64,000 bases of DNA from Salinibacillus xinjiangensis (lineage in GTDB: Bacteria > Bacillota > Bacilli > Bacillales > Alkalibacillaceae): assembly GCF_009649735.1 (NCBI RefSeq), contig NZ_WJNH01000015.1:1-64000 (forward strand), in the 5' to 3' direction. This document shows, in pieces, positions 18,469 to 29,441 of the stretch. The notes beneath the pieces are model-generated. The model was not told where the DNA came from. It ran no database searches and saw only the letters and a list, made by a program, of their open reading frames with translations. Numbering within the stretch: the first letter of the stretch is position 1; each line of letters starts with the position of its first letter. A program made the position numbers and the translations under genes.

Positions 18469-18894
18469 GTGGCTAAAAAAGTAATCAAAGTTGTAAAATT
18501 ACAAATTCCTGCAGGGAAAGCAAACCCAGCACCACCAGTAGGTCCTGCATTAGGTCAAGCTGGTATTAATATCATGGGCTTCTGTAAAGAATTCAACGCA
18601 CGTACAGCTGAACAAGCTGGCATGATTATTCCGGTTGAAATCACGGTTTTTGAAGACCGTTCATTTACATTTGTTACAAAAACCCCACCTGCTGCGGTTC
18701 TTTTGAAGAAAGCAGCTGGTATTGATTCTGGATCAGGCGAACCAAATCGCAACAAAGTTGCGACTGTTAATCGCGATAAGGTTCGTGAAATCGCAGAAAC
18801 AAAAATGCCTGATTTAAATGCTGCTGACGTGGAAGCTGCTATGCGTATGGTTGAAGGTACAGCGCGTAGTATGGGTATTGTGATCGAAGACTAA
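18469..18894 (+). CDS. rplK: 50S ribosomal protein L11
   Basis: A 141-residue protein at the GTPase-associated centre of the large subunit, needed for factor-dependent GTP hydrolysis and, with RelA, for the stringent response. The N-terminal block [20 protein letters not shown] contains the proline-rich thiostrepton-site segment. The open frame extends upstream to 18415, but the GTG at 18469 follows AAGGAGGTG and gives exactly the usual length. It shares a promoter with rplA and is separated from it by a hairpin. Confidence 0.97.
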   Translation: MAKKVIKVVKLQIPAGKANPAPPVGPALGQAGINIMGFCKEFNARTAEQAGMIIPVEITVFEDRSFTFVTKTPPAAVLLKKAAGIDSGSGEPNRNKVATVNRDKVREIAETKMPDLNAADVEAAMRMVEGTARSMGIVIED

Positions 18895-18918
18895 TCCCAC
18901 GCTTTCAGTGGAAGTGAA

Positions 18919-18957
18919 AAAGGTTGCGGGGGGATCATTTCACCCAACGCAACCTTT
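18919..18957 (+). terminator. attenuator-like hairpin between rplK and rplA
   Basis: AAAGGTTGCG (18919-18928) pairs perfectly with CGCAACCTTT (18948-18957); a G-rich and a C-rich block extend the stem. The downstream T-run is weak (TTTATTAG), so partial read-through into rplA is likely. Confidence 0.55.
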
Positions 18958-18960
18958 ATT

Positions 18961-18995
18961 AGTGGGAGGTAAGACCTTAACCGTTAAAACCACAT
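18961..18995 (+). promoter_or_regulatory. rplA leader motif, second copy
   Basis: AGTGGGAGG (18961-18969), 19 bases, ACCACAT (18989-18995), repeating the arrangement before rplK. It lies about 20 bases before the rplA start and could modulate its translation. Confidence 0.45.
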
Positions 18996-19014
18996 TTCGA
19001 GGAGGAAAATTAGA

Positions 19015-19704
19015 ATGGCTAAGAAAAGCAAAAAGTATGAAGAAGCGCTAAAGCTTGTTGATCGTACAAAAGCATATGAAATTTCAGAAGCTGTAGAAGT
19101 TGTTAAAAAGACAGCAACAGCTAAGTTTGATGAATCAGTTGAAGCGGCTTTCCGTTTAGGTGTAGACCCTAAAAAAGCTGACCAACAAATCCGTGGAGCA
19201 ATGGTACTTCCTAATGGAACTGGTAAAACACAAAAAGTTCTTGTTTTCGCTAAAGGTGATAAAGCGAAGGAAGCAGAAGCGGCTGGAGCCGACTATGTAG
19301 GAGAGCAAGATTACATCAACAAAATTAACCAAGGTTGGTTTGATTTTGATGTTGTAGTAGCAACTCCGGACATGATGGCTGAGGTTGGTAAGCTAGGACG
19401 TGTATTAGGACCAAAAGGCCTAATGCCAAACCCTAAAACTGGCACTGTAACTTTTGAAGTTGAAAAGGCAGTAAAAGAAGTAAAAGCTGGTAAGGTTGAA
19501 TACCGTGTAGATAAATCAGGAAACATTCACGTTCCAATTGGTAAGGTTTCTTTTGAAGATGAGAAGCTAGTTGAAAACTTTAACGCTCTAGCTGAGCAAA
19601 TTGTTAAAGTTAAGCCTCAATCTTCTAAAGGTACTTACATGCGTAATGTATCTATTGCATCTACAATGGGACCTGGCGTCCGCGTAGACGTTTCTAATTA
19701 CTAA
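19015..19704 (+). CDS. rplA: 50S ribosomal protein L1
   Basis: A 229-residue protein that forms the mobile L1 stalk and guides release of E-site tRNA; in other bacteria it also represses its own mRNA. The two-domain L1 fold shows the family block [19 protein letters not shown] followed by [14 protein letters not shown] near residues 120-150. The ATG at 19015 follows CGAGGAGG. It is the second gene of the rplK-rplA unit. Confidence 0.97.
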   Translation: MAKKSKKYEEALKLVDRTKAYEISEAVEVVKKTATAKFDESVEAAFRLGVDPKKADQQIRGAMVLPNGTGKTQKVLVFAKGDKAKEAEAAGADYVGEQDYINKINQGWFDFDVVVATPDMMAEVGKLGRVLGPKGLMPNPKTGTVTFEVEKAVKEVKAGKVEYRVDKSGNIHVPIGKVSFEDEKLVENFNALAEQIVKVKPQSSKGTYMRNVSIASTMGPGVRVDVSNY

Positions 19705-19718
19705 GAAAAAAATAACAA

Positions 19719-19747
19719 TTGACATTCTGTATTGAGTTCAATATAAT
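19719..19747 (+). promoter_or_regulatory. consensus sigma-A promoter of rplJ-rplL
   Basis: Perfect TTGACA (19719-19724), 17-base spacer and perfect TATAAT (19742-19747). It is one of the strongest promoters in the window and starts the L10 leader near 19754. Confidence 0.9.
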
Positions 19748-19753
19748 AGTCAA

Positions 19754-19916
19754 TGTTGTTAAATAAATATACGAAATACCGAAGACAGTAGGTGCGTATT
19801 GAACGCTTAATTTCCTGCCGAGGTGTGTTGAATCTGAAGATAGCATACATTGTAATGTGTATGTTTTGCAGGATATAAATACATGCCTCCACTGTCATTT
19901 GGTGGAGGCATTTTTA
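19754..19916 (+). ncRNA. ribosomal protein L10 leader with terminator
   Basis: About 160 bases of untranslated RNA precede rplJ. The leader ends in a terminator whose arms TGCCTCCAC (19884-19892) and GTGGAGGCA (19902-19910) are followed by TTTTT. In Firmicutes the L10(L12)4 complex binds such a leader and causes premature termination. The position and terminator fit that family. I cannot verify the kink-turn by eye. Confidence 0.75.
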
Positions 19917-19971
19917 ATGCTTACGAAACCAATACACTGATCGGTATAAACAGATTGTAGGAGGTGGAAAG

Positions 19972-20472
19972 GTGAGCGAGGTAATCGAACACAAAAAACA
20001 AGTTGTATCTGAAATTGCAGACAAGCTAAAGACTAGTCAATCAACTATTCTTGTTGACTATCGTGGTTTGGATGTTGAAGAAGTTACTGAATTACGTACA
20101 CAGCTACGTGAGGCGAACGTTGATTTCAAGGTTTACAAAAACACAATGACACGTCGTGCTACTGCTGAGGCAGGACTTGAAGGACTTGACGATGTTTTGG
20201 TTGGTCCAACAGCTATCGCATTTAGTGAAGAGGATGTTGTGGCTCCGGCAAAAGTGTTAAACAACTTTGCTAAAGAACACGAAGACCTTGAAATTAAAGG
20301 TGGAGTTATTGAAGGTAACGTTGCAACACTTGAACAAATCAAGGAACTTGCAGATCTTCCAAATTACGAAGGACTACTTTCAATGCTACTCAGCGTGCTA
20401 CAAGCACCTGTACGCAACTTCGCATACGCTACAAAGGCCATTGCGGAACAAAAGGAAGAAGCAGAAGCTTAA
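19972..20472 (+). CDS. rplJ: 50S ribosomal protein L10
   Basis: A 166-residue protein that anchors the L7/L12 stalk to 23S rRNA. It starts with the usual rRNA-binding domain ([18 protein letters not shown], with [10 protein letters not shown] after it); the C-terminal helix that binds L12 dimers begins near residue 130. The GTG at 19972 follows AGGAGGTGG. It is translated from the L10 leader transcript together with rplL, 72 bases downstream. Confidence 0.97.
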   Translation: MSEVIEHKKQVVSEIADKLKTSQSTILVDYRGLDVEEVTELRTQLREANVDFKVYKNTMTRRATAEAGLEGLDDVLVGPTAIAFSEEDVVAPAKVLNNFAKEHEDLEIKGGVIEGNVATLEQIKELADLPNYEGLLSMLLSVLQAPVRNFAYATKAIAEQKEEAEA

Positions 20473-20544
20473 GTTTAATCTCATGAGTTAGATGATAACG
20501 CAACGAAAATATACATTATAAAAATTTTTAAGGAGGAAACAAAA

Positions 20545-20910
20545 ATGACTAAAGAACAAATTATTGATGCAATTAAAGAAATGTCCGTTCTTGAATTGAA
20601 CGATCTAGTTAAAGCTATTGAAGAAGAATTTGGTGTAACTGCTGCTGCTCCAGTTGCTGTAGCTGGTGGAGCTGCTGGTGGCGAGGTTGCTGAAGAGCAA
20701 ACAGAATTTGACGTAGTACTAACTGACGCTGGTGCTTCTAAGATTAAGGTTGTTAAAGCAGTACGTGAAATCACTGGTCTTGGCTTGAAAGATGCAAAAG
20801 ACTTAGTAGATAACGCTCCAAAGCCTGTTAAAGAAGGAGCTTCTAAAGAAGAAGCTGAAGAACTTAAAGGTAAGTTAGAAGAAGTTGGCGCTTCAATCGA
20901 ATTGAAGTAA
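20545..20910 (+). CDS. rplL: 50S ribosomal protein L7/L12
   Basis: A 121-residue stalk protein present in several copies per ribosome; it recruits and activates translation GTPases. The N-terminal dimerisation helix (residues 1-30), the Ala/Gly/Val-rich hinge (about 36-52, [14 protein letters not shown]) and the C-terminal factor-binding domain ([20 protein letters not shown]) are all clear. A strong AAGGAGGAAA Shine-Dalgarno fits its need for high output. Confidence 0.97.
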   Translation: MTKEQIIDAIKEMSVLELNDLVKAIEEEFGVTAAAPVAVAGGAAGGEVAEEQTEFDVVLTDAGASKIKVVKAVREITGLGLKDAKDLVDNAPKPVKEGASKEEAEELKGKLEEVGASIELK

Positions 20911-20931
20911 TTTTGAAAAATGATTAAATAA

Positions 20932-20964
20932 GAAGCTCGCTGGTATCCGGCGAGCTTTTATTTT
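20932..20964 (+). terminator. terminator after rplL
   Basis: AAGCTCGC pairs with GCGAGCTT around an 8 to 9-base loop, followed by TTATTTT. It ends the rplJL unit. Confidence 0.85.
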
Positions 20965-21086
20965 AGTTTCAGGAAAATAATTTATGGTTAAAACATAGGC
21001 GAAAATGTTAAATTTCGTATGTTTTTGAAGCATACGGAGATAACTAGCTGTAAAAGTACTTTGTTAATTGCGGGATGGTGTGGAAT

Positions 21087-21692
21087 TTGTCCGAGCATTA
21101 TTATTCGAATGATCCAAAGAGTAAAAGTAACCCAACAACATGGGAATACACCTTGCGTAATCGATCCTTCGCCTTCACTTCTGATTTTGGCGTTTTTTCG
21201 AAGGGTGAAGTAGACTTTGGCTCAAGGGTATTAATAGAAGCGTTTGAAGAACCAGAAGCTAAAGGGGACTTTTTAGATGTCGGCTGTGGATATGGTCCCA
21301 TCGGATTAAGTGTTGCAAGCTCTTATCGAGATAGGCATGTATATATGATTGATATTAATAAAAGAGCAATAGAGTTGGCGAAGCATAATGCACATCATAA
21401 CCAGGTAGATAACGTTACGGTTATGGAAAGCAACCTCTTTGTAGGGGTTTCGGGTCATCAATTTGCAGCTATTTTGACGAATCCGCCTATCCGGGCAGGA
21501 AAGCAAGTGGTTCATTCTATTCTTGAACAAAGCTACGAATTTCTTGTTGATCATGGCACGTTGTGGGTTGTTATTCAAAAGAAGCAAGGGGCACCATCGG
21601 CAAGGAAGAAGTTAGAGGAAATTTACGATGATGTAAGTGTTGTGGCCAAAGAAAAAGGGTATTACATTTTAAAGGCGGAAAAATTTGACTGA
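21087..21692 (+). CDS. class I SAM-dependent methyltransferase (RsmC-like, YbxB)
   Basis: A protein of about 201 residues of the RsmC/RlmG-like N2-guanine methyltransferase group. SAM-binding motif I is LDVGCGYGPIG, the acidic loop is MIDINKRAIELAKHNA and the catalytic motif is NPPIRAGK. Bacillus relatives lie at the same position before rpoB; the substrate, presumably 16S rRNA, is inferred. The frame opens at ATG 21075, but the family start SEHYY and the GGGATGG stretch favour the TTG at 21087. A terminator follows, so it is not co-transcribed with rpoB. Confidence 0.85.
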   Translation: MSEHYYSNDPKSKSNPTTWEYTLRNRSFAFTSDFGVFSKGEVDFGSRVLIEAFEEPEAKGDFLDVGCGYGPIGLSVASSYRDRHVYMIDINKRAIELAKHNAHHNQVDNVTVMESNLFVGVSGHQFAAILTNPPIRAGKQVVHSILEQSYEFLVDHGTLWVVIQKKQGAPSARKKLEEIYDDVSVVAKEKGYYILKAEKFD

Positions 21693-21707
21693 CAAATCAA
21701 GCTATGC

Positions 21708-21738
21708 TATTATTGGAAAATGCCAATAATAACTTTTT
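21708..21738 (+). terminator. terminator upstream of rpoB
   Basis: TATTATTGG (21708-21716) pairs perfectly with CCAATAATA (21723-21731) and is followed by ACTTTTTCTT. Confidence 0.85.
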
Positions 21739-21787
21739 CTTGTCAAGAAGAATTTTATAATTCTTTATGTATAGGCTGTGAATCGTT

Positions 21788-21816
21788 TTGGTTATACTAA
21801 TAAAATCGAATATAAA
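21788..21816 (+). promoter_or_regulatory. probable sigma-A promoter of rpoB
   Basis: TTGGTT (21788-21793), a 17-base spacer and TATAAA (21811-21816), giving a start near 21823 and a leader of about 280 bases. Confidence 0.55.
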
Positions 21817-21822
21817 TGGTGA

Positions 21823-22104
21823 TTGATTAGTGAAACATCAGTGAGATTTTACATAACCAGTTAGATAGAAAGTCTATAAACCTTTTTCATGATTACGTTA
21901 TTATTTATTGTACCACAAATGAGATTGTGGTTCTTGCATTATTCAGGATTATTCATTCGTTTAATGAATTCATGATCGTTAAACGGATGTGATATATATG
22001 CTTGTTAAGAATATTTTCATTCTCTAGCAAGCTCGTTCGGCATGCCATTTTTGCCGAATTGTTCTTATTTTACATTAAATATGCAAGTTCGAGGGGTGAA
22101 TCAG
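21823..22104 (+). other. structured untranslated leader of rpoB
   Basis: The leader contains ACCACA/TGTGGT (21912-21931), an 11-bp stem CATTCGTTTAA/TTAAACGGATG (21954-21964 with 21979-21989, one G-U), GCTTG/CAAGC (about 22000-22032) and TTCGGCA/TGCCGAA (22036-22042 with 22052-22058) followed by TTGTTCTTATTTT. The last hairpin resembles an attenuator. No peptide with a convincing ribosome site is seen. Confidence 0.55.
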
Positions 22105-25100
22105 TTGACAGGTCAACTAGTTCAATACGGTCGACTACGCAAGCGTAGATCTTACGCACGTATTAGTGAAGTGTTAGAGTTACCAAACCTAATCGAAATC
22201 CAAACTGCTTCCTATCAATGGTTTTTAGATGAGGGTTTGAAAGAGATGTTCCAAGACATTTCTCCTATTGAAGATTTTACAGGAAATTTATCTTTAGAAT
22301 TCGTAGATTATAGTCTTGGAGAACCAAAGTATCCAGTAGGTGAATCAAAAGAGCGAGACGTCACTTATTCCGCTCCTCTACGCGTTAAGGTGCGACTGTT
22401 AAACAAAGAAACCGGAGAGGTAAAAGAACAAGAAGTGTTTATGGGAGATTTCCCACTTATGACCGATACTGGTACTTTTGTGATCAATGGCGCCGAGCGT
22501 GTAATTGTATCTCAGTTAGTTCGCTCCCCAAGTGTTTACTTCAGTGAAAAGATTGACAAGAACGGAAAGAAAGGATTTACGACGACGGTTATCCCTAACA
22601 GAGGGGCTTGGCTTGAATTTGAAACAGACGCTAAGGATGTCGTACATGTACGTATTGACCGTACACGTAAACTCCCGATTACCGTTCTTTTGCGTGCCTT
22701 AGGTTTTGGCACTGATGAGGAAATTGTTGATTTAATCGGTGAAAATGAGTTTCTAAAAAATTCATTGGATAAAGATAATACGGAAAACAGTGAAAAGGCT
22801 CTATTAGAAATTTATGAGCGCCTTCGTCCTGGAGAACCACCAACAGTGGAAAGTGCGAAAAGCCTATTGATTTCACGTTTCTTTGATCCAAAGCGTTATG
22901 ACTTAGCGCGCGTGGGTCGTTACAAAATGAACAAAAAACTTCATATCCAAAACCGTCTATTTAATCAAACGTTGGCAGAAACGGTTGTGGATGAAGAAAC
23001 AGGTGAAGTGTTAGGACGTAAGGGTGATAAAATTGATCGCCGACTACTGAATAAATTGTTACCATTATTGGAACGTACAGAAGAAAGTCTTGGTGAACAA
23101 ATTTTAGAACCACATGAGGGTGTGTTGGATGACCCTGTTCGCGTTCAAGCTGTTAAAATTATAGACCCATCTGATCCTGAAGGTGAAAGAACCTTAAAGG
23201 TAATTGGAAATGGTGGCGTAGATAAATCAGTTAAACATATTACACCTGCAGATATTATTTCATCTATCAGTTATTTCTTTAACATTTTACATGGTGTAGG
23301 AGATACAGATGACATTGACCATTTAGGAAATCGTCGTTTGCGTTCTGTAGGTGAGTTGTTGCAAAACCAATTCCGCATTGGTTTATCAAGAATGGAAAGA
23401 GTCGTTCGTGAACGTATGTCCATTCAGGATACGAATTCTATCACACCTCAGCAGCTAATCAATATTCGACCAGTCATTGCTTCCATTAAAGAATTTTTCG
23501 GGAGCTCGCAGCTCTCACAATTCATGGACCAAACAAACCCTCTTGCTGAGTTAACGCATAAACGACGTCTTTCAGCTCTAGGGCCTGGTGGGTTAACTCG
23601 TGAACGTGCCGGATTTGAAGTGCGTGACGTTCACTACTCACACTACGGTCGTATGTGTCCGATTGAAACGCCTGAAGGTCCGAACATCGGTTTGATTAAC
23701 TCCTTATCTTCATATTCTAAGGTAAATGAATTTGGCTTTATCGAAACCCCTTATCGTCGTGTAGACCCAGACACAGGTAAGATAACGGAACAAATTGATT
23801 ACCTAACAGCTGATGAAGAGGATAATTATGTTGTCGCGCAGGCCAATGCTATTCTTGCTGAAGATGGAACGTTCCAAGATGATGAAGTTATTGCGCGTTT
23901 CCGCGGGGAAAACACCGTTGTACCTAAGGATCGAATTGATTATATGGACGTATCGCCTAAGCAGGTTGTATCGGCAGCGACCGCTTGTATTCCATTCTTA
24001 GAAAACGATGACTCGAACCGTGCGTTAATGGGTGCAAACATGCAACGTCAAGCTGTTCCATTGCTACAACCTAAGTCACCAATTGTGGGTACTGGTATGG
24101 AATATGTATCAGGGAAAGACTCAGGTGCTGCTGTTGTTTCACGCTATGACGGTATTGTAGAACGTGTGGAAGCGAAAGAAGTCCATGTTCGCCGCGTGTC
24201 TGAAGTTGATGGCAAAGAAGTTAAAGGCGATGTGGATAAATATAAATTGCAAAAGTTTATTCGCTCAAACCAAGGAACATGTTATAACCAACGCCCGATT
24301 GTTGAAATGGGAGAGAGAGTTAAAAAAGGTGAAATCCTTGCTGATGGTCCTTCCATGGAACAAGGGGAACTTGCTTTAGGACAAAACGTTCTCGTTGCAT
24401 TTATGACATGGGATGGTTACAACTATGAGGATGCTATCATCATGAGTGAACGTCTCGTGAAAGACGACGTTTATACATCTGTTCATATTGAAGAGTATGA
24501 GTCAGAAGCGCGAGATACCAAATTAGGGCCTGAAGAAATTACTCGAGATATACCAAACGTTGGTGAAGATGCTTTACGTAATTTAGATGAACGTGGCATT
24601 ATCCGCGTTGGTGCAGAGGTTACGGATGGGGACTTATTGGTAGGTAAAGTAACCCCTAAAGGTGTCACAGAGTTAACAGCCGAAGAAAGACTACTTCACG
24701 CAATCTTCGGTGAAAAAGCACGTGAAGTACGTGACACTTCGTTACGTGTACCACATGGTGGTGGCGGTATCGTCTTAGATGTTAAGATCTTTAACCGCGA
24801 AGACGGAGATGAACTACCACCAGGTGTGAACCAACTCGTTCGTGTTTATGTGGTACAAAAACGTAAAATCCATGAAGGGGATAAAATGGCTGGTCGTCAC
24901 GGAAACAAGGGTGTTATTTCCCGTATTTTACCTGAGGAAGATATGCCGTTTATGCCAGATGGAACACCGGTCGATATTATGCTTAATCCATTAGGTGTAC
25001 CATCACGTATGAACATTGGTCAGGTACTTGAATTACACCTTGGTATGGCCGCTAGACAGCTAGGTATTCATGTTGCAACACCAGTATTTGATGGAGCTTC

Positions 25101-25653
25101 TGATAATGATGTATGGGATACATTAGAAGAAGCAGGACTTTCAAGAGATGCGAAAACAGTCCTTTATGATGGACGTTCTGGTCAACCATTTGATAACCGC
25201 GTTTCCGTTGGTGTCATGTACATGATTAAACTTGCACACATGGTTGATGATAAATTACACGCCCGTTCAACTGGTCCATACTCACTCGTTACACAGCAAC
25301 CATTGGGTGGTAAGGCGCAGTTCGGTGGACAACGTTTTGGTGAGATGGAGGTTTGGGCACTCGAAGCTTATGGTGCTGCCTATACACTTCAAGAAATTCT
25401 CACTGTGAAGTCTGACGATGTTGTTGGACGTGTGAAGACATATGAATCAATCGTTAAAGGAGATAACGTACCCGAACCAGGCGTTCCAGAATCCTTTAAA
25501 GTATTGATTAAAGAACTACAAAGCCTTGGAATGGATGTCAAAATCCTTTCAGGTGATGAGTCTGAAATTGAAATGCGTGACATGGAAGAAGAAGAGCAAT
25601 CAGCTGAACAGTTGAATGTAAACATGGAACAACGCGAAGATGTGAATGGGTAA
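22105..25653 (+). CDS. rpoB: RNA polymerase subunit beta
   Basis: A 1182-residue catalytic subunit that forms one pincer and much of the active centre. The rifampicin region reads [20 protein letters not shown] then [10 protein letters not shown], the drug-sensitive wild-type pattern. The lysine-rich active-site block [11 protein letters not shown] and the C-terminal [15 protein letters not shown] are intact. The frame extends to 22042, but the TTG at 22105 follows GAGGGGTGA and yields the standard start [10 protein letters not shown]. The C-terminal acidic tail (residues 1150 onward) is variable in bacilli. rpoC follows after 45 bases. Confidence 0.98.
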   Translation: MTGQLVQYGRLRKRRSYARISEVLELPNLIEIQTASYQWFLDEGLKEMFQDISPIEDFTGNLSLEFVDYSLGEPKYPVGESKERDVTYSAPLRVKVRLLNKETGEVKEQEVFMGDFPLMTDTGTFVINGAERVIVSQLVRSPSVYFSEKIDKNGKKGFTTTVIPNRGAWLEFETDAKDVVHVRIDRTRKLPITVLLRALGFGTDEEIVDLIGENEFLKNSLDKDNTENSEKALLEIYERLRPGEPPTVESAKSLLISRFFDPKRYDLARVGRYKMNKKLHIQNRLFNQTLAETVVDEETGEVLGRKGDKIDRRLLNKLLPLLERTEESLGEQILEPHEGVLDDPVRVQAVKIIDPSDPEGERTLKVIGNGGVDKSVKHITPADIISSISYFFNILHGVGDTDDIDHLGNRRLRSVGELLQNQFRIGLSRMERVVRERMSIQDTNSITPQQLINIRPVIASIKEFFGSSQLSQFMDQTNPLAELTHKRRLSALGPGGLTRERAGFEVRDVHYSHYGRMCPIETPEGPNIGLINSLSSYSKVNEFGFIETPYRRVDPDTGKITEQIDYLTADEEDNYVVAQANAILAEDGTFQDDEVIARFRGENTVVPKDRIDYMDVSPKQVVSAATACIPFLENDDSNRALMGANMQRQAVPLLQPKSPIVGTGMEYVSGKDSGAAVVSRYDGIVERVEAKEVHVRRVSEVDGKEVKGDVDKYKLQKFIRSNQGTCYNQRPIVEMGERVKKGEILADGPSMEQGELALGQNVLVAFMTWDGYNYEDAIIMSERLVKDDVYTSVHIEEYESEARDTKLGPEEITRDIPNVGEDALRNLDERGIIRVGAEVTDGDLLVGKVTPKGVTELTAEERLLHAIFGEKAREVRDTSLRVPHGGGGIVLDVKIFNREDGDELPPGVNQLVRVYVVQKRKIHEGDKMAGRHGNKGVISRILPEEDMPFMPDGTPVDIMLNPLGVPSRMNIGQVLELHLGMAARQLGIHVATPVFDGASDNDVWDTLEEAGLSRDAKTVLYDGRSGQPFDNRVSVGVMYMIKLAHMVDDKLHARSTGPYSLVTQQPLGGKAQFGGQRFGEMEVWALEAYGAAYTLQEILTVKSDDVVGRVKTYESIVKGDNVPEPGVPESFKVLIKELQSLGMDVKILSGDESEIEMRDMEEEEQSAEQLNVNMEQREDVNG

Positions 25654-25698
25654 AGATGAGCTTAGGTAAATTCGGATACTATAAGGGAGGTAGGCTCC

Positions 25699-28600
25699 TT
25701 GTTAGATGTAAATAACTTTGAATTTATGAAGATTGGTTTGGCTTCACCAGATAAAATCCGTTCGTGGTCTTATGGTGAGGTAAAAAAGCCAGAAACAATT
25801 AATTATCGTACATTAAAGCCAGAAAAAGACGGTTTGTTTTGTGAACGTATTTTCGGTCCACAAAAAGACTGGGAATGTCATTGTGGAAAGTATAAGCGTG
25901 TGCGTTACAAAGGAATTGTCTGCGACCGCTGTGGAGTAGAGGTTACAAAATCAAAAGTACGAAGAGAGCGAATGGGGCATATTGAACTCGCTGCCCCTGT
26001 CTCTCATATTTGGTATTTCAAAGGAATACCAAGTCGTATGGGACTTGTGCTTGATATGTCTCCACGTGCGCTTGAAGAGGTCATTTACTTTGCGGCATAT
26101 ATTGTGACCGATGTAGGTGACACTCCTCTAGAAAAGAAACAATTGTTATCCGAAAGGGAATATCGCCAGTACCGTGAAAAGTACGGCGCGACTTTCCAAG
26201 CTCAAATGGGTGCGGAGGCAATTCGTAAACTACTTCAGGATATCAACCTAGAAACAGAGGTTGACACCCTTAAGGAAGAGCTAAAAACAGCTCAGGGTCA
26301 ACGTCGAACTCGAGCTATTAAACGATTAGAAGTGTTGGAATCATTCCGTAACTCAGGTAACGATCCATCATGGATGATTTTAGATGTGTTACCGGTTATT
26401 CCGCCTGAGCTACGCCCAATGGTACAGCTGGATGGTGGTCGATTTGCTACTTCAGATTTAAACGATCTATATCGTCGTGTAATTAATCGTAACAATCGCT
26501 TAAAGCGTTTATTAGACTTAGGCGCTCCAAGTATTATCGTACAAAATGAAAAGCGTATGCTTCAGGAAGCGGTTGATGCGTTAATTGATAACGGGCGTAG
26601 AGGTCGTCCTGTTACGGGGCCAGGAAATAGACCATTAAAATCTCTATCACATATGTTGAAAGGGAAGCAAGGTCGTTTCCGACAAAACCTATTAGGTAAG
26701 CGTGTTGACTATTCTGGTCGTTCCGTTATTGTGGTGGGACCTAACCTAAAAATGTATCAATGTGGTTTACCGAAAGAGATGGCCATCGAACTGTTCAAGC
26801 CTTTCGTTATGAAGGAGCTTGTCGATCGTGGTATTTCTCACAATATAAAATCAGCCAAGCGTAAAATTGAACGTTTGCACCCGGAAATTTGGGATGTGCT
26901 TGAAGAAGTGATCAAAGAGCACCCGGTATTACTAAACCGTGCACCTACTCTTCATAGATTAGGTATTCAAGCATTTGAACCAACACTAGTTGAAGGACGC
27001 GCCATTCGCTTACATCCATTGGTTTGTACAGCATATAACGCGGACTTTGATGGTGACCAAATGGCTGTGCACGTTCCGCTATCAGCAGAGGCACAAGCTG
27101 AAGCGCGAATTTTAATGCTTGCTGCACAAAACATCTTGAACCCTAAGGATGGAAAGCCAGTTGTTACACCTTCACAGGATATGGTGTTGGGTAACTACTA
27201 TCTAACCTTGGAAAGAAAAAATGCAATTGGTGAAGGTAAGGTCTTTAAAGACTTGAACGAAGCAGTTATGGCATATCAAAATGGATATGTTCATCTCCAT
27301 ACAAGAGTCGCAGTATATGCTGGTTCCTTAAAGAACCTTACTTTTACAGAAGAACAAAATAATATGTTGCTCTTAACAACGGTTGGTAAGCTGATTTTTA
27401 ACAACATGCTACCAAACGCGTTCCCTTATATGAATGAGCCAACACCTTTCAATCTTGAGGTGAAAACACCTGAAAAATATTTCGTTCCTAAGGGTACGGA
27501 TATTAAAGAAGAGATTGCTAAGCGGGATATTATTCTGCCGTTTAAGAAGGGTATTCTTGGCGACATTATTGCAGAAGTATTTAAACGCTACAAGATCACG
27601 GAAACATCTAAAATGCTTGACCGAATGAAGGATTTAGGATTTGAATTCTCAACAAAAGCTGGTATTACAGTTGGTGTGTCCGACATTGTTGTATTACCAG
27701 AGAAGCAGGTTATTTTAGATGAAGCCCAAGAAAAAATCGATAAAGTCGTAAAGCAGTTCCGTCGTGGTTTAATTACTGGAGAGGAAAGATACGACCGAGT
27801 CATTGCAATTTGGACTGAAGCAAAAGATATTATTCAAGACAAATTGATGCAATCCTTAGAGCCAACAAACCCAATCTTTATGATGAGTGATTCTGGAGCT
27901 CGTGGTAATGCTTCAAACTTCACTCAGTTAGCGGGTATGCGTGGCTTGATGGCCAATCCATCTGGTCGAATCATTGAACTTCCAATTAAATCAAGTTTCC
28001 GCGAAGGTTTAACCGTATTGGAATACTTTATTTCCACTCACGGTGCTCGTAAAGGTCTGGCGGATACGGCGCTTAAGACGGCTGACTCAGGTTACTTAAC
28101 ACGCCGCTTGGTCGATGTTGCCCAAGATGTTATTGTGCGTGAGGATGACTGTGGCACAGACCGCGGATTGTTTGTCAGCACTTTAAGAGATGGAGACGAA
28201 ATTATTGTTCCATTGATCGACCGTCTCATCGGGCGTACTAGCTACAAAACACATCGTCACCCTGAAACAGACGAAGTAATTGTAGGCCGTAACGAACTTA
28301 TTACCGAAGACAAAGCAAAAGATATTATTAATGCAGGTATTGAAGAAGTTTACATCCGTTCTGTGTTCACGTGTAACACAAGGCACGGGGTATGTAAGAA
28401 GTGTTACGGACGTAACTTGGCAACTGGTCAAGAGGTTGAAGTTGGTGAGGCTGTCGGTATTATTGCAGCTCAATCCATTGGTGAACCTGGTACACAGCTT
28501 ACTATGCGTACCTTCCATACAGGCGGGGTTGCGGGAGACGATATTACACAAGGTCTACCGCGTATCCAGGAGCTATTTGAGGCGCGTAATCCGAAAGGGC

Positions 28601-29316
28601 AAGCTGTTATCAGTGAAATCTACGGTACTGTACAGAATGTCAGTGAAGTCAAGGATAAGTTAGAAATTGTCGTCCAAGGCGACGTTGAAAGCCGTACGTA
28701 CACGACTCCGTATAACGCGCGACTCAAGGTTAGTGTTGGAGATCAAGTGGAGGCCGGCCAAGAACTAACTGAAGGTTCTGTGGACCCTAAAGAGTTACTC
28801 AAGGTACGTGGCACGCAAGGTGTACAACAGTACATTCTTAAGGAAGTACAAAAAGTTTATCGCATGCAAGGTGTTGAAATCTCAGATAAGCACGTTGAGG
28901 TTATGGCACGACAAATGCTTAGAAAAATTCGTGTGGTTGAATCAGGAGAGTCTGATGTATTACCTGGCTCACTTATCGAAACCTTCCAATTCAAGGATGC
29001 AAACCAAAAAGCATTGCTTAATGGTGAACAGCCTGCTGTTGGTCGACCAGTGCTCCTAGGTATTACGAAGGCATCACTTGAAACTGATTCATTCTTATCA
29101 GCTGCATCCTTCCAAGAAACAACAAGAGTCTTAACAGATGCAGCCATTAAGGGTAAACGAGATGAATTACTAGGCCTGAAAGAAAATGTGATTATTGGTA
29201 AACTCGTTCCGGCTGGTACTGGTATGAATCGATATCGCCGAATTGAAATGAAGAAGAATCAAGAACAACAAGAAATTGTTTCTGAAGTCACTAGTGAAGA
29301 AATCACAACTCAGTAA
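25699..29316 (+). CDS. rpoC: RNA polymerase subunit beta'
   Basis: A 1205-residue partner of RpoB. The N-terminal zinc finger ([20 protein letters not shown], about residues 60-79), the Mg2+ site [12 protein letters not shown] with three aspartates, and the second zinc site (DDCGTDRG and [13 protein letters not shown]) are all present. The bridge and trigger-loop region follows ([16 protein letters not shown]). The TTG at 25699 follows AAGGGAGGT and gives [10 protein letters not shown], as in Bacillus. It is co-transcribed with rpoB. Confidence 0.98.
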   Translation: MLDVNNFEFMKIGLASPDKIRSWSYGEVKKPETINYRTLKPEKDGLFCERIFGPQKDWECHCGKYKRVRYKGIVCDRCGVEVTKSKVRRERMGHIELAAPVSHIWYFKGIPSRMGLVLDMSPRALEEVIYFAAYIVTDVGDTPLEKKQLLSEREYRQYREKYGATFQAQMGAEAIRKLLQDINLETEVDTLKEELKTAQGQRRTRAIKRLEVLESFRNSGNDPSWMILDVLPVIPPELRPMVQLDGGRFATSDLNDLYRRVINRNNRLKRLLDLGAPSIIVQNEKRMLQEAVDALIDNGRRGRPVTGPGNRPLKSLSHMLKGKQGRFRQNLLGKRVDYSGRSVIVVGPNLKMYQCGLPKEMAIELFKPFVMKELVDRGISHNIKSAKRKIERLHPEIWDVLEEVIKEHPVLLNRAPTLHRLGIQAFEPTLVEGRAIRLHPLVCTAYNADFDGDQMAVHVPLSAEAQAEARILMLAAQNILNPKDGKPVVTPSQDMVLGNYYLTLERKNAIGEGKVFKDLNEAVMAYQNGYVHLHTRVAVYAGSLKNLTFTEEQNNMLLLTTVGKLIFNNMLPNAFPYMNEPTPFNLEVKTPEKYFVPKGTDIKEEIAKRDIILPFKKGILGDIIAEVFKRYKITETSKMLDRMKDLGFEFSTKAGITVGVSDIVVLPEKQVILDEAQEKIDKVVKQFRRGLITGEERYDRVIAIWTEAKDIIQDKLMQSLEPTNPIFMMSDSGARGNASNFTQLAGMRGLMANPSGRIIELPIKSSFREGLTVLEYFISTHGARKGLADTALKTADSGYLTRRLVDVAQDVIVREDDCGTDRGLFVSTLRDGDEIIVPLIDRLIGRTSYKTHRHPETDEVIVGRNELITEDKAKDIINAGIEEVYIRSVFTCNTRHGVCKKCYGRNLATGQEVEVGEAVGIIAAQSIGEPGTQLTMRTFHTGGVAGDDITQGLPRIQELFEARNPKGQAVISEIYGTVQNVSEVKDKLEIVVQGDVESRTYTTPYNARLKVSVGDQVEAGQELTEGSVDPKELLKVRGTQGVQQYILKEVQKVYRMQGVEISDKHVEVMARQMLRKIRVVESGESDVLPGSLIETFQFKDANQKALLNGEQPAVGRPVLLGITKASLETDSFLSAASFQETTRVLTDAAIKGKRDELLGLKENVIIGKLVPAGTGMNRYRRIEMKKNQEQQEIVSEVTSEEITTQ

Positions 29317-29330
29317 CAAGTGTTTGAAAA

Positions 29331-29417
29331 GGTAAAGAAATAGAATACCTTGAATCATAAATCATGGTTGACTTTCGTATTTCAGGATGATAATATATTC
29401 AAGGTGTTCTATTTACC
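29331..29417 (+). promoter_or_regulatory. rplGB promoter enclosed by a long inverted repeat
   Basis: The left arm (29331-29355) and right arm (29397-29417) are complementary over 21 positions, with one G-U pair and a 4-base bulge in the left arm; the core is ACCTTGAAT/ATTCAAGGT. The 41-base loop contains TTGACT (29368-29373), a 17-base spacer and TAATAT (29391-29396). RNA reading through from rpoC can form the hairpin; RNA started at the enclosed promoter cannot. Confidence 0.65.
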
Positions 29418-29441
29418 CCTTGTTGCTTTGGAGGATTAAAA

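Noticed and set aside
22042-22104. N-terminal extension of RpoB
   Set aside because: It begins inside the leader hairpin; the TTG at 22105 has a Shine-Dalgarno and yields the standard beta-subunit start.
23460-23700. Rifampicin-resistance change in RpoB
   Set aside because: Residues of the drug-binding region read as the sensitive type; the Phe in AGFEVRDV is common in other bacteria.
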